64,000 nucleotides of DNA from CAVRAZ01 sp963719135 (GTDB lineage: Bacteria > Pseudomonadota > Gammaproteobacteria > DSM-19610). Positions 8,759 to 18,584 of the stretch are shown here, piece after piece (within the stretch, counting starts at the first letter, position 1; each line of letters starts with the position of its first letter). The stretch covers positions 186,001 through 250,000 of the forward strand of contig CAVRAZ010000002.1 of assembly GCA_963719135.1 (NCBI GenBank). Direction: 5' to 3'. The position numbers and the translations under genes were made by a program. The notes beneath the pieces are model-generated. The model made no database searches, was not told the origin of the DNA, and saw only the letters and a list, made by a program, of their open reading frames with translations.

Positions 8759-9502
8759 TTGAGCGGCGCGCAACGCGTGTTCGGCTTGCACGCGGTCGAA
8801 AGCCTGCTGCGGCGCGATCCGTCCCGGGTCGGCGTACTGCTGGCCCTGGACGGGCGCGACGATGTGCGCATGCAGACCCTGCTGGAACTCGCCGCACAGG
8901 CCAACGTGCCGGTGCGGCGCGTTTCACGCGGCGAGCTGGACGAGCGTGCGCCGGGCGTCAGCCACCAGGGTGTGGTCGCCGAAGTGGGCGTGGCGCCCGG
9001 TCTGGGCGAAAAGGACCTGCCGGCGTTCCTCGACGCGCTGCACGAGCCGCCGTTCATCCTGATACTCGACAACGTGCAGGACCCGCACAATCTCGGCGCC
9101 TGCCTGCGCAGCGCCGACGCCGCCGGCGTCAATCTGGTCATCGTGCCGCGCGACAAATCGGCGCCGCTCAACGGCGCGGCGCGCAAAGTGGCCTGCGGTG
9201 CGGCGGACACCCTGCCGCTGGTGCGGGTCACCAACCTGGCCCGCGCCATGAAGACGCTGCGCGATCGCGGCATCTGGATTTACGGCGCCGCCGGCGAGGC
9301 CGATCAGACGATCTACCAGACCGAACTGGCGGGTCCGCTGGCGCTGGTGCTGGGCGGCGAGGGCAGGGGGCTGCGGCGGTTGACGCGCGAACAGTGCGAC
9401 GGTCTGGTCGCGATTCCGCTGGCCGGGTCGGTCGGCAGTCTCAACGTCTCGGTCGCCGCCGGCATCTGTCTGTTCGAAGCGCGGCGCCAGCGTTCGGGTT
9501 GA
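8759..9502 (+). CDS. rlmB: 23S rRNA (guanosine-2'-O)-methyltransferase RlmB
   Basis: SpoU/TrmH-family enzyme that 2'-O-methylates G2251 of 23S rRNA using S-adenosylmethionine. The 247-residue product has the N-terminal L30e-like RNA-binding domain (VFGLHAVESLL...) and the knotted SPOUT domain with motif 1 (NVQDPHNLGACLRSADAAGV, near 105), motif 2 (LVLGGEGRGLRRL) and motif 3 (IPLAGSVGSLNVSVAAGICLFE). The start is a TTG 13 bases after the preceding stop; it fits the family N terminus, though the ribosome binding site is weak. Third gene of the probable rnr transcription unit. Confidence 0.95.
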   Translation: MSGAQRVFGLHAVESLLRRDPSRVGVLLALDGRDDVRMQTLLELAAQANVPVRRVSRGELDERAPGVSHQGVVAEVGVAPGLGEKDLPAFLDALHEPPFILILDNVQDPHNLGACLRSADAAGVNLVIVPRDKSAPLNGAARKVACGAADTLPLVRVTNLARAMKTLRDRGIWIYGAAGEADQTIYQTELAGPLALVLGGEGRGLRRLTREQCDGLVAIPLAGSVGSLNVSVAAGICLFEARRQRSG

Positions 9503-9593
9503 ACCGCCGGCCGACGCAGTCCGGCTGTCGCGGGCGCTGTGCCGCCCCCTGCGGGTCGCGTGGACGTCGCGTCGTGACCTCTTGGGCATTGCC

Positions 9594-9681
9594 TATTGAG
9601 ACTTGCCTGAATGGTTGACAAGTTTGGCCATCATCACGACAAAGGCGGATCGTCTGTCACACATAGTTGCAAGTCTCAATA
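9594..9681. mobile_element. MITE-like element, copy A (88 bp)
   Basis: The element is bounded by perfect 13-base inverted termini, TATTGAGACTTGC at 9594-9606 and its complement at 9669-9681. If the outer TA is the duplicated target, the inverted repeats are TTGAGACTTGC with a TA duplication, as left by IS630/Tc1-mariner-type elements. It contains no coding capacity. A second copy lies in the opposite orientation at 10691-10796, sharing the internal run ATGGTTGACAAGTTTG and a GGATCGTCTGTCAC block. Confidence 0.7.
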
Positions 9682-9785
9682 ATCGAGCCTGTCAGGCGAT
9701 CATGTGAGGCTCAATACAACACCTAGTGGACGCCGCCGGAACAGCCGGTACAATTACCCAATCGCCAGCCGATAGAATCCCCCTC

Positions 9786-10580
9786 ATGGACTTCATTCTC
9801 CTGCTCAAAGCGGTCGTGCTCGGTATTGTCGAGGGACTGACCGAATTTCTGCCGATCTCCTCGACCGGTCATCTGATCATAGCCGGCGACCTGCTCGATT
9901 TCACGGGCGACCGCGCAGAGACGTTCGAGGTGTTCATCCAGCTCGGCGCGATACTCGCCGTGCTCTGGATGTACCGGGCCAAGGCCATGAGCGTGCTGGG
10001 TCATCTGAACAGGGCGCCGGCCCAGCGGTTCACCTTCAATCTCATCATCGCGTTCATACCCGCCGGGATCGCGGGTCTTCTGCTGCACGGGTATATCAAG
10101 ACCTATCTGTTCAATCCGCTCACGGTTGCCGGGGCGCTGATCGTCGGCGGATTTGTGATGCTGCTGATCGAACGCTACGCGCCCGCGCCGCGCGTGACCG
10201 AAGTCGATGACATGCGGACGTCCGACGCCTTCAAGGTCGGATTGGCCCAGGTGCTCGCACTGTTTCCCGGTGTATCGCGCGCGGGTGCGACCATCATGGG
10301 CGGTCTGGTCGCCGGGCTGTCGCGCACCGCGGCGACCGAGTTTTCGTTCTTTCTCGCCATACCGACGATGTTCGCGGCGACGCTCTACGACCTCTACAAG
10401 AGCGCCGGCTTCCTCGTGCTGTCCGACGCGCCGCTGTTCGCGGTCGGGTTCGTCGTCTCGTTCATCTCGGCGCTGATCGTCATCCGGCTGTTTCTGGGCT
10501 ACGTCGCGCACCACAAGTTCGCGGTCTTTGCCTGGTACCGCATCGCGTTCGGCATCCTGGCGCTGTGGTATTTCCTCTAG
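9786..10580 (+). CDS. uppP: Undecaprenyl-diphosphatase (UppP/BacA)
   Basis: Integral membrane phosphatase that recycles undecaprenyl pyrophosphate to the monophosphate for peptidoglycan and other envelope polymers; overproduction in other bacteria gives bacitracin resistance. The 264-residue protein has multiple transmembrane helices and both conserved motifs: EGLTEFLPISSTGH near residue 17, and PGVSRAGAT in the second half (the usual PGxSRSGxT with Ala for Ser). The ATG at 9786 fits the family N terminus; longer in-frame starts would add unrelated residues. The gene stands alone, with MITE-like copies about 100 bases on each side. Confidence 0.95.
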   Translation: MDFILLLKAVVLGIVEGLTEFLPISSTGHLIIAGDLLDFTGDRAETFEVFIQLGAILAVLWMYRAKAMSVLGHLNRAPAQRFTFNLIIAFIPAGIAGLLLHGYIKTYLFNPLTVAGALIVGGFVMLLIERYAPAPRVTEVDDMRTSDAFKVGLAQVLALFPGVSRAGATIMGGLVAGLSRTAATEFSFFLAIPTMFAATLYDLYKSAGFLVLSDAPLFAVGFVVSFISALIVIRLFLGYVAHHKFAVFAWYRIAFGILALWYFL

Positions 10581-10690
10581 TCGCCGTGTTCGCAATGCCG
10601 ACGCTTGGTGACGTTTGCCAGGGTGACAGGTTGCCGGCGCGGAACGGACCGCCCAGGTGTGTCGGCGCCGCTGCACCGTTCTTCTCCAAT

Positions 10691-10796
10691 TATTGGTGCT
10701 TGCATAAATGCGTGACAGACGATCCACCTTTGCCGTCATCGCGGCCTGCGCCGGAATGACGGTCAAACTTGTCAACCATTAATGCAAGCCTCAATA
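10691..10796. mobile_element. MITE-like element, copy B (106 bp, inverted relative to copy A)
   Basis: Termini TATTGGTGCTTGC (10691-10703) and the complement of TATTGAGGCTTGC (10784-10796) match the copy A ends with two differences between them. TA is present at both outer edges. The interior, read on the minus strand, follows copy A but carries an extra hairpin around CCGTCAT...ATGACGG, which accounts for most of the 18-base length difference. No coding capacity. It lies between uppP and the rpsF promoter. Confidence 0.65.
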
Positions 10797-10910
10797 ATCA
10801 AGTGGTTGTTGCGCTTCCGGAAATCCGGAGCCTGACCGGTCCTGGACCCTGTGTCGGTGTGGCGCCGCGTGCCTGCCACAGGGTTGCGCCGGTGTCCGGA
10901 TGCCCGGTTA

Positions 10911-10940
10911 TTGCGCCGCCGTGCGGCTCTGGGCTACACT
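10911..10940 (+). promoter_or_regulatory. Sigma70-type promoter of the rpsF operon
   Basis: TTGCGC (10911-10916) and TACACT (10935-10940) are separated by 18 bases, about 80 bases before the rpsF start codon. It is followed directly by a structured leader. Assignment is by match to the consensus and position only. Confidence 0.5.
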
Positions 10941-10948
10941 ACGCGACT

Positions 10949-10996
10949 TTTCGGCAAGCGCCGAAATCTCCTTGCTTTCCGCTTCGCGTGGAAAGC
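10949..10996 (+). promoter_or_regulatory. Structured 5' leader of rpsF, candidate S6:S18 autoregulatory RNA
   Basis: Two hairpins lie between the predicted promoter and rpsF. The first is TTTCGGC/GCCGAAA with an AAGC tetraloop (10949-10966). The second is GCTTTCC/GGAAAGC (10974-10996) with a CCG in the stem-loop, followed by AAACCG just before the AAGGAG ribosome binding site. The leader in many bacteria is bound by the S6:S18 heterodimer through a CCG-containing hairpin plus a nearby ACCG. The match is suggestive, not proven. Confidence 0.4.
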
Positions 10997-11019
10997 TGCA
11001 TAAACCGTAAGGAGTGACA

Positions 11020-11430
11020 ATGCGTCATTACGAAATCGTGTTCCTGGTCCACCCGGACCAGAGCGAGCAGGTGCCCGGCATGATCGAACGCTACCGCGCT
11101 GCGATCGAGGCCGACGGCGGCAGGATTCACCGCCTCGAGGATTGGGGGCGCCGTCAGCTCGCCTACCCCATACAGAAACTGGCGAAAGCCCACTACGTAC
11201 TGATGAACATCGAGTGCAGCAACGCGGTGCTCAACGAACTGCAGAGCGCCTTCCGCTTCAACGACGCGGTGTTGCGCAACCTCATCATTGCCCGTGACGA
11301 AGCGATCACCGACGTCTCGCTGCTGGCCAAGCGCGGCGACGAGCGCGACACGCGCGACGACAGCGACGAAGCGCCTGCTCGCGCCGCCGAGTCTGAAGGC
11401 GAGGAAGTCAGCGGCGCAAGCGCCGACTGA
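11020..11430 (+). CDS. rpsF: 30S ribosomal protein S6
   Basis: Small-subunit platform protein that binds 16S rRNA as a heterodimer with S18. The 136-residue product begins MRHYEIVFLVHPDQS and has the conserved RLEDWGRRQLAYPI and HYVLMNIE strands. It ends in an acidic Asp/Glu-rich tail (about 105-136), where E. coli S6 is post-translationally glutamylated. The ATG at 11020 is chosen because AAGGAG lies six bases upstream. First gene of the rpsF-rpsR-membrane protein-rplI operon. Confidence 0.97.
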   Translation: MRHYEIVFLVHPDQSEQVPGMIERYRAAIEADGGRIHRLEDWGRRQLAYPIQKLAKAHYVLMNIECSNAVLNELQSAFRFNDAVLRNLIIARDEAITDVSLLAKRGDERDTRDDSDEAPARAAESEGEEVSGASAD

Positions 11431-11471
11431 ACGCCCGGATTAATAACGCTATCTGATTGGGAGGAACAGCA

Positions 11472-11702
11472 ATGTCCCGTTTTTTCCGCCGTCGCAAGTT
11501 CTGCCGCTTTACCGCGGAGGGTGTCAAGGAAATCGACTACAAAGACATCGCGACATTGAAGAACTACGTCAGCGAAACCGGCAAGATCGTGCCCAGCCGG
11601 ATTACCGGTACCAAAGCCAGGTATCAGCGCCAGTTGTCGACCGCGATCAAACGCGCGCGTTTCCTGGCCCTGTTGCCCTACTGCGATTCGCACAAGGGCT
11701 GA
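11472..11702 (+). CDS. rpsR: 30S ribosomal protein S18
   Basis: Partner of S6 in the 30S platform, 76 residues. It begins MSRFFRRRKFCRF and contains the conserved YKDIATLKNYV, ETGKIVPSRITGT and KARYQRQL segments. A GGGAGG ribosome binding site precedes the ATG at 11472. It lies 41 bases after rpsF. No priB gene is present between the two. Confidence 0.97.
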   Translation: MSRFFRRRKFCRFTAEGVKEIDYKDIATLKNYVSETGKIVPSRITGTKARYQRQLSTAIKRARFLALLPYCDSHKG

Positions 11703-11884
11703 GCCCGATTTCCCGGCGGCGTTCCCGGCAGGCCGGCGCGGGCAGGCCGCCGGTATCGGACCGGCGAACGGGCGGCCGTTTTCCTAATCGCCGTACTGAT
11801 CCGAACCCGGCCGAGGTGCGCCGCGCCGTTGCCGGCCGCCGCGAATCGCGTCGGGTGACGCGGCAGTCGCCCGGATTCTGACTG

Positions 11885-12808
11885 ATGGGTGCGATGCGTT
11901 CGTTTGCGCGGTTCATCCTGGCGGGACCTTTCACGGCCATCCTCGTCACGGTGGCGACTGCCGTGATCGGGATGCTGGCTCCGCCGCTGACGTTCGTCAT
12001 CCTGTACGCAAGCGGCGCGGCGCTGGCGCTTTACAGCCTCGACAAGGGCGCGCAGACCGGCGCCCTGGTCATGGGCGGCGCTACCGTGACGCTCGCGCTG
12101 CTGTCCGGCGCGCTGGGCGGCAGCGCTGCGCCGGCGGTGATCATGCTGGTGCTGTGGTTCCCGGTCTGGTTCGCCGCCTGGCTGCTGCGTGGCAGTCGCT
12201 CGCTGGCGTGGACGCTGCTGGGGTCCACCGCCTTGATGGCCCTGGCGATTCTGGTCCTGTTTCTGGCGTTCGGCGACCCGACGGACTGGTGGCGCACCCA
12301 GTTGCAGGCGATGGTCGACCAGCTTGCCGAATTGCCGGAACTGCGGGGCCAGACCGCGCACCTCCAGCCGCTGGTCGAGCGGCTGGCGGGTGCGATGACG
12401 GGGCTGCTGGCCAGCGGATTGTTGCTGGCGACCCTGTCCAGTCTGTTGCTGGGGCGCTGGTGGCAATCGCTGGTGGTGCATCCCGGCGGTCTGCGCCAGG
12501 AGTTCTACGCGCTGAGGCTGGGCCAGGCGGTGTCCGTGGTGGTGCTGGTTCTGCTGGGCGCAGCGGGGCTGGGCGGTGGCCTCTTGGGCGCGCTGGTCGA
12601 GCAATGGCTGCTGCTGCTGGTGGTGCCGTTCATGGTGGTCGGGCTGGCGGTTATCCATGCGCTGGCCGCGGCGAAGCACTGGAAGCGCGTTTGGCTGGTG
12701 GTGTTGTATGTTCTGATGAGCCTGTTGCCCCAGGTTCTGATGCTGGTGGCGGCGGTCGGATGGCTGGATCCCTGGACGGATCCGCGCAGACGATTGCAGC
12801 AGAGTTAA
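11885..12808 (+). CDS. Conserved integral membrane protein (DUF2232/YybS-like)
   Basis: A 307-residue protein with about eight predicted transmembrane helices and few charged residues apart from a short loop near 135-165. A polytopic protein of this type between rpsR and rplI is a recurring gammaproteobacterial arrangement. I assign it to the DUF2232/YybS-like group by position and topology; no function is established. The start is the ATG at 11885, with an in-frame ATG three codons later as the alternative. It lies 182 bases after rpsR and ends 80 bases before rplI, so it is probably co-transcribed with the ribosomal genes. Confidence 0.75.
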   Translation: MGAMRSFARFILAGPFTAILVTVATAVIGMLAPPLTFVILYASGAALALYSLDKGAQTGALVMGGATVTLALLSGALGGSAAPAVIMLVLWFPVWFAAWLLRGSRSLAWTLLGSTALMALAILVLFLAFGDPTDWWRTQLQAMVDQLAELPELRGQTAHLQPLVERLAGAMTGLLASGLLLATLSSLLLGRWWQSLVVHPGGLRQEFYALRLGQAVSVVVLVLLGAAGLGGGLLGALVEQWLLLLVVPFMVVGLAVIHALAAAKHWKRVWLVVLYVLMSLLPQVLMLVAAVGWLDPWTDPRRRLQQS

Positions 12809-12888
12809 CGGGCGACGCGAAGCCGATTCCCGCGAAGGGTGGGCGCAGTCGCGTCGATCACTACGAATCCTTGGCAGGGGGTTTTGCA

Positions 12889-13335
12889 ATGGAAGTCATA
12901 TTGCTGGAAAAGGTAACCAATCTGGGCAACCTGGGCGACCGGGTGAAAGTCAGGGCCGGTTACGGGCGCAACTATCTCATTCCGTCCGGAAAGGCGACGC
13001 CGGCGACCGAGGAGCAGATCAGATTGTTCGAAGAACGCCGCGCCGCACTGGAGCAGGCGGCGGCGGGAGCGCTGGGAATCGCGCAGGCACGCGCCGAAAC
13101 ACTCGCGGGCATGGTGGTCACCGTGCGCTCCAAGGCGGGCGAAGAAGGCAAGCTGTTCGGTTCCGTCGGCACCTCCGATATCGCCGAGGCCATCACGGCG
13201 AAGGGCATCGAGGTCAAGCGTTCCGAGGTGCGCCTGCCCGAGGGTTCGTTCCGACAGACGGGCGAGTATGTCGTCGAGCTGCAGCTGCATTCGGACGTCA
13301 ACGTCGAAATCACCCTGGTGATCGAGCCCGAGTAA
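12889..13335 (+). CDS. rplI: 50S ribosomal protein L9
   Basis: Large-subunit protein bridging the L1 stalk base and neighbouring ribosomes, 148 residues. The N-terminal domain MEVILLEKVTNLGNLGD and VRAGYGRNYLIP is followed by the long connecting helix and the C-terminal domain (GKLFGSVGTSDIAEAI). The ATG at 12889 gives the canonical N terminus; preceding GCAGGGGG serves as ribosome binding site. Last gene of the rpsF operon. Confidence 0.97.
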   Translation: MEVILLEKVTNLGNLGDRVKVRAGYGRNYLIPSGKATPATEEQIRLFEERRAALEQAAAGALGIAQARAETLAGMVVTVRSKAGEEGKLFGSVGTSDIAEAITAKGIEVKRSEVRLPEGSFRQTGEYVVELQLHSDVNVEITLVIEPE

Positions 13336-13673
13336 GACGCGTGGCGCGAATCCCGCCCGGCAGCGGGTTGCCGGTTGCTGCGATCGGTGCCGTGCGCGGG
13401 GCCGTCGCCGGCCCCGGCAATCGGGGTCCGGCACCGATGTGAAATCCGCAGTTCAGGGACCACGGTCAGCGTCGAGGCAAACATCTGTCTTGCCGCCCGA
13501 ACAGGAACGATGCATTCAACAGGCTGTCGAAAACGTTCATGCGACAGGCCCGGCGTCGAAAGCCGGCTCACACTGCTCATGGACTGCGTGTACACTGCGC
13601 TCTTCGCCGGTTCTCGCCTTGTCTCGCACTCGCCTGAACGCCTTTCAACGGCCTTAAGGGGCCTCGGATCAAG

Positions 13674-13705
13674 CCGTCATGCCGGCGAAGGCCGGCATCC
13701 AGCGC
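13674..13705. repeat. REP-like extragenic palindrome
   Basis: The hairpin ATGCCGGC-GAAG-GCCGGCAT sits inside a CCGTCAT...CATCCAGCGC context. This is the widespread CGTCATxCCGGCGAAGGCCGG-type intergenic palindrome of proteobacteria. A diverged relative is embedded inside MITE copy B (10732-10762). Confidence 0.55.
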
Positions 13706-13849
13706 ATTGGAGCGAATGGATTAACCGCTTTGCTCAAGCTTCGGGCCGCGCTGCGTGCGTTCGACGCGCGGCGCGCTCTTGTCCGGCCTTGGCGGGAACG
13801 ACCGCTCAGGGATTGATCAGAAACTGCTTAAGGTCCGCAAATTGCGTGC

Positions 13850-13879
13850 TTGAGCCGGTCGCCCCGGCTCCAGTATGCT
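13850..13879 (+). promoter_or_regulatory. Candidate promoter of dnaB
   Basis: TTGAGC (13850-13855) and TATGCT (13874-13879) are 18 bases apart and about 40 bases before the dnaB ATG. The consensus match is fair. Confidence 0.4.
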
Positions 13880-13921
13880 TCGCCCATCCCCGTCATCATC
13901 GCTGGATCTCTTGGAGAACGG

Positions 13922-15319
13922 ATGTCTGAGCCTGTGCAATCCCTGACGCCTCTCGGTTATGACGGGGACCGCCTGAAGGTGCCGCCGCATTCGCTGCAGG
14001 CCGAGCAGTCGGTGCTGGGCGGATTGCTGCTCGACAACGAAGCCTGGGACCAGGTCGCCGACGCCCTCACCGAAGAGGATTTCTACCGGCGCGATCATCG
14101 GCTGATCTTTCGCGCCATCGGCAATCTGATCGATCACGGCGAGCCCTGCGACGTGGTCACGCTGTCCGAATGGCTGGAAAACCAGCGCAAACTCGACGAC
14201 GTCGGCGGGCTTGCCTACCTCAGCATGCTGGCCAACGATACGCCGAGCGCGGCCAATATTCGTGCTTACGCGCAGATCGTGCGCGAGAATTCCGTGCTGC
14301 GCCAACTGGCCGGCGTCGGCACCGAGATCGCCAACAGCGCCTATGCGCCCGAGGGGCGCCGCTCGCCGGAGCTGCTCGATCACGCCGAACAGTTGGTATT
14401 CCGCATCGCCGACGGCGGCAGCAGCCGCGGCAGCGGTTTTCAGAACATCAAGGACCTGCTCGGCAAGGCGGTCGATCGCATCGACATGCTGTTCCACCAG
14501 GACAGCCCGCTGACCGGCGTTTCCACCGGCTTCGCCGATCTCGACGAAATGACGGCCGGTCTGCAGCCATCCGACCTCATCATCGTCGCCGGCCGGCCTT
14601 CGATGGGCAAGACCACGTTCGCCATGAACATGGCCGAGCACGCGGCGATCAAACACAAGGTCACCACCGCCGTGTTCAGCATGGAAATGCCGGGCGACCA
14701 GCTCGCCATGCGCATGATGTCGTCGCTCGGGCGCATCGATCAGCACAAGGTGCGCACCGGCAGGCTGGAGGACGACGACTGGCCGCGGCTGACCTCAGCG
14801 GTCAGCATTCTCGCCGAAGCGCCGCTCTACATCGACGACACGCCTGCATTGTCGCCGACGGAATTGCGCGCCCGCGCCCGTCGGCTGAAGCGCGAACGGG
14901 GTCTGGGGTTGATCATCATCGACTATCTGCAGCTCATGCAGGTGCCGGGCGGCGGCGAGAACCGGACCAACGAAATCTCGGAGATATCGCGCAATCTGAA
15001 AGCGCTGGCGAAGGAGCTGGCGGTGCCGGTGATTGCGCTGTCGCAGCTCAATCGCAGCCTCGAACAGCGGCCGAACAAGCGTCCTGTCATGTCCGACCTG
15101 CGCGAGTCGGGCGCCATCGAGCAGGACGCCGACGTCATCATCTTCATCTATCGCGACGAAGTCTACAACGAGGAAAGCCCTGACAAGGGCACCGCCGAGA
15201 TCATCATCGGCAAGCAGCGCAACGGCCCGATCGGCATGCGCCGCCTGACGTTCCTCGGCCAGCACACACGTTTCGAGAATTTCACCGCCATGTCCTTCCA
15301 GGACGAGGCTTATGAATGA
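13922..15319 (+). CDS. dnaB: Replicative DNA helicase DnaB
   Basis: Hexameric 5'-3' helicase that unwinds DNA ahead of the replisome. The 465-residue product has the N-terminal primase-interaction domain (HSLQAEQSVLGGLLLDNEAW), a linker, and a RecA-like domain with Walker A GRPSMGKTT near residue 223, Walker B LIIIDYLQLM, and the arginine-finger region IIIGKQRNGP. No intein interrupts it. The ATG at 13922 follows TTGGAGAACGG. Its stop overlaps the alr start (ATGA), so dnaB-alr-radA form one transcription unit. Confidence 0.98.
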   Translation: MSEPVQSLTPLGYDGDRLKVPPHSLQAEQSVLGGLLLDNEAWDQVADALTEEDFYRRDHRLIFRAIGNLIDHGEPCDVVTLSEWLENQRKLDDVGGLAYLSMLANDTPSAANIRAYAQIVRENSVLRQLAGVGTEIANSAYAPEGRRSPELLDHAEQLVFRIADGGSSRGSGFQNIKDLLGKAVDRIDMLFHQDSPLTGVSTGFADLDEMTAGLQPSDLIIVAGRPSMGKTTFAMNMAEHAAIKHKVTTAVFSMEMPGDQLAMRMMSSLGRIDQHKVRTGRLEDDDWPRLTSAVSILAEAPLYIDDTPALSPTELRARARRLKRERGLGLIIIDYLQLMQVPGGGENRTNEISEISRNLKALAKELAVPVIALSQLNRSLEQRPNKRPVMSDLRESGAIEQDADVIIFIYRDEVYNEESPDKGTAEIIIGKQRNGPIGMRRLTFLGQHTRFENFTAMSFQDEAYE

Positions 15320-16391
15320 CGCGACCCGTTCGGGCGCGCGTCGATCTGCAGGCGCTTGGCGACAATCTTTCCCTGGCGCGGCAACTGGCGCCCGCCAGCC
15401 GCGTCATGGCCGTCGTCAAGGCCGACGCCTACGGTCACGGCCTGGTGCCGGCAGTCCGTGCATTGGATCAGGCCGATGCCTTCGCGGTGGTCTCTCTCGA
15501 CGAAGCCGCGCGGCTGCGGGAGGCCGGCATCGACAAACCCGTGACCCTGCTGGAGGGGTTGTACGGCGCCGACGAAGTCGCTGACGCCGTGGCATTGAAT
15601 CTCGGCCTCGTGGTGCACTGCGAGGAGCAGTTACAGTGGCTGGAAGGGGCGGACGTTGTGCACCGGATGCCTCTGTGGATCAAGTTCGACACCGGCATGC
15701 ACAGGCTGGGTTTCCCGCCCGCCCGCGCCGGCGAGATCTATGTGCGGCTCATGGAGCGCGCGGTGCCCGCGCACAATCTCGGCTGGATGTCGCACTTCGC
15801 CTGCGCCGACGAGCCGCGCCGGCCGGAGACGGCGTGCCAGGCCGCAAGGTTCCTCGCGGCGGTGGAGAGCCTGCCGGGCGCGAAATCGCTGGCCAACTCG
15901 GCGGCGCTGATGTCGAGATCGGACAGCCAGCTCGACTGGGTGCGGCCGGGCATCATGCTCTACGGCGGCAATCCGATGGCCTCGACTGCGGATTGTGCGC
16001 ATCCGCTCAGCGCGGTCATGACGCTGGAGACGCGTTTGATTGCAGTGAATCGCTGCTTGGTCGGCGACGCGGTGGGTTACGGCGGCGCCTATGTGTGTCC
16101 GCGGGACATGAGCGTCGGCGTGGCGGCCGTCGGGTACGGCGACGGTTATCCGCGTCACGCGCCGCAGGGTACGCCGGTGCTGGTCAACGGCAGGCGCTGT
16201 CCGCTGATCGGACGCGTGTCCATGGACATGATTACCCTCGATCTGGCCGCTGCGCCGGAGGCGCGGGTGGGTGATCCGGTGGTCCTGTGGGGCCGGGGAT
16301 TGCCGATCGACGAGATCGCGAAGCACGCCGGCACCGTCGGTTATGAACTGATGTGCGGCGTCACCGCGCGTGTGCCGAGGTGTTACGACTG

Positions 16392-16392
<1 letters not shown>
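15316..16392 (+). CDS. alr: Alanine racemase
   Basis: PLP enzyme interconverting L- and D-alanine and supplying D-Ala for peptidoglycan. The 358-residue product carries the PLP-binding lysine in VVKADAYGHG (K35), the conserved GYGDGYPR segment and GRVSMDM near the C-terminal beta domain, plus VRPGIMLYGG. It overlaps dnaB by four bases, and its stop overlaps the radA start (TGATG). The dnaB-alr order is well known in Gammaproteobacteria. Confidence 0.97.
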
Positions 16393-17771
<1,379 letters not shown>

Positions 17772-17864
17772 AGTCGGGCTCCGCTCGCAGGGCATCGTGG
17801 CGGGTGGACCGGCGGCCCCGCGTGGTCGCCGTCCGCCGACGACAGGGCGGTTCGTTGATCGGGG

Positions 17865-17905
17865 TTGATGAAAATCAACCCGCGCAATTGACGGAAGGCT
17901 ATATT
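17865..17905 (+). promoter_or_regulatory. FNR-type box with -10 element (class II promoter)
   Basis: The sequence TTGATGAAAATCAA (17865-17878) is a perfect TTGAT-N4-ATCAA palindrome, the target of FNR/ANR-type regulators. A -10 hexamer TATATT lies at 17900-17905, predicting a start near 17912. That places the box centre (17871.5) about 41 bases upstream, the position used by activating FNR. The gene downstream starts at 17992. A Crp/Fnr protein with the matching ExxSR recognition helix is encoded at 19213-19941. Confidence 0.75.
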
Positions 17906-17991
17906 AGTTACAATGAAGCCCGTAAATGAAGCTCAGGCTTCAACGCCCTGGTTGAGCGGGCGGGGCGGGTGGATGCATTTGGAGGCAAGGT

Positions 17992-18477
17992 ATGACCGAC
18001 GCGAAAGTGTGCGAACTCATCAAACAAACGTCATTCGCGGACAATCTGACGATCGACCAGTGCGGCGTATTGGCCGACCTGGCCGGCACGCGGGTGCTGG
18101 AGGACGGGCAGACCCTGATCGAAGAAGGGCGCGTCGACGAGACGCTGCATATCATCGCGAGCGGACGGCTTGCGGTGGAGCGCAACGCAGGCGCCGGCGC
18201 GCCGGTTATCCTGCACATACTCAGAGACGGCGATCTCGCCGGGGAACTGGGCTTCGTCGACGGCACCGAACACACCGCGACACTGCGCGCCATCGGCCGC
18301 ACGGTGGTGTTGAGCATCGCGCGGCGGGACCTCGAATCGTTGCTCGGCACCCGGCCGGAGATCGTCTACGGCGTGATGTGCGGCATCGTTCGCACGGTGC
18401 ACCGTATACTGCGACAAATGAATCTGCAGTGCGTTGAATTGAATAACTATATCAGCAAGACCCACGGGCGCTATTGA
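17992..18477 (+). CDS. Cyclic-nucleotide-binding-domain protein without effector domain
   Basis: A 161-residue protein formed almost wholly of one CAP-type beta-barrel domain (about 20-140) followed by a helix (VHRILRQMNLQCVELNNYIS). No DNA-binding domain is present. The phosphate-binding cassette reads GELGFVDGTEHTATL. The arginine that contacts the cyclic phosphate in true cAMP receptors (normally in R-[ST]-A) is replaced, so cAMP binding is doubtful and another ligand or a scaffold role is possible. A TTGGAGGCAAGGT ribosome binding site precedes the ATG. The FNR-box promoter upstream suggests induction at low oxygen. Confidence 0.8.
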   Translation: MTDAKVCELIKQTSFADNLTIDQCGVLADLAGTRVLEDGQTLIEEGRVDETLHIIASGRLAVERNAGAGAPVILHILRDGDLAGELGFVDGTEHTATLRAIGRTVVLSIARRDLESLLGTRPEIVYGVMCGIVRTVHRILRQMNLQCVELNNYISKTHGRY

Positions 18478-18584
18478 ATGTTTTGCGGCCGTTTGGCCCA
18501 ACCGGCGGGCATTTCGTCTGCCACTTGGGCTACTATTAGAACAAGATTATCGAGCCGGCTTCCCAGCCCGGCAGGAGGTGCAAA

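Larger units (their letters stand above)
13336..13921. other. Intergenic region between rplI and dnaB
   Basis: About 586 bases with no supported gene. It holds a GC-rich hairpin just after rplI (GGGGCCG...CGGCCCC near 13400) without a T tract, an extragenic palindrome at 13674-13705, and the predicted dnaB promoter at the 3' end. Confidence 0.5.
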
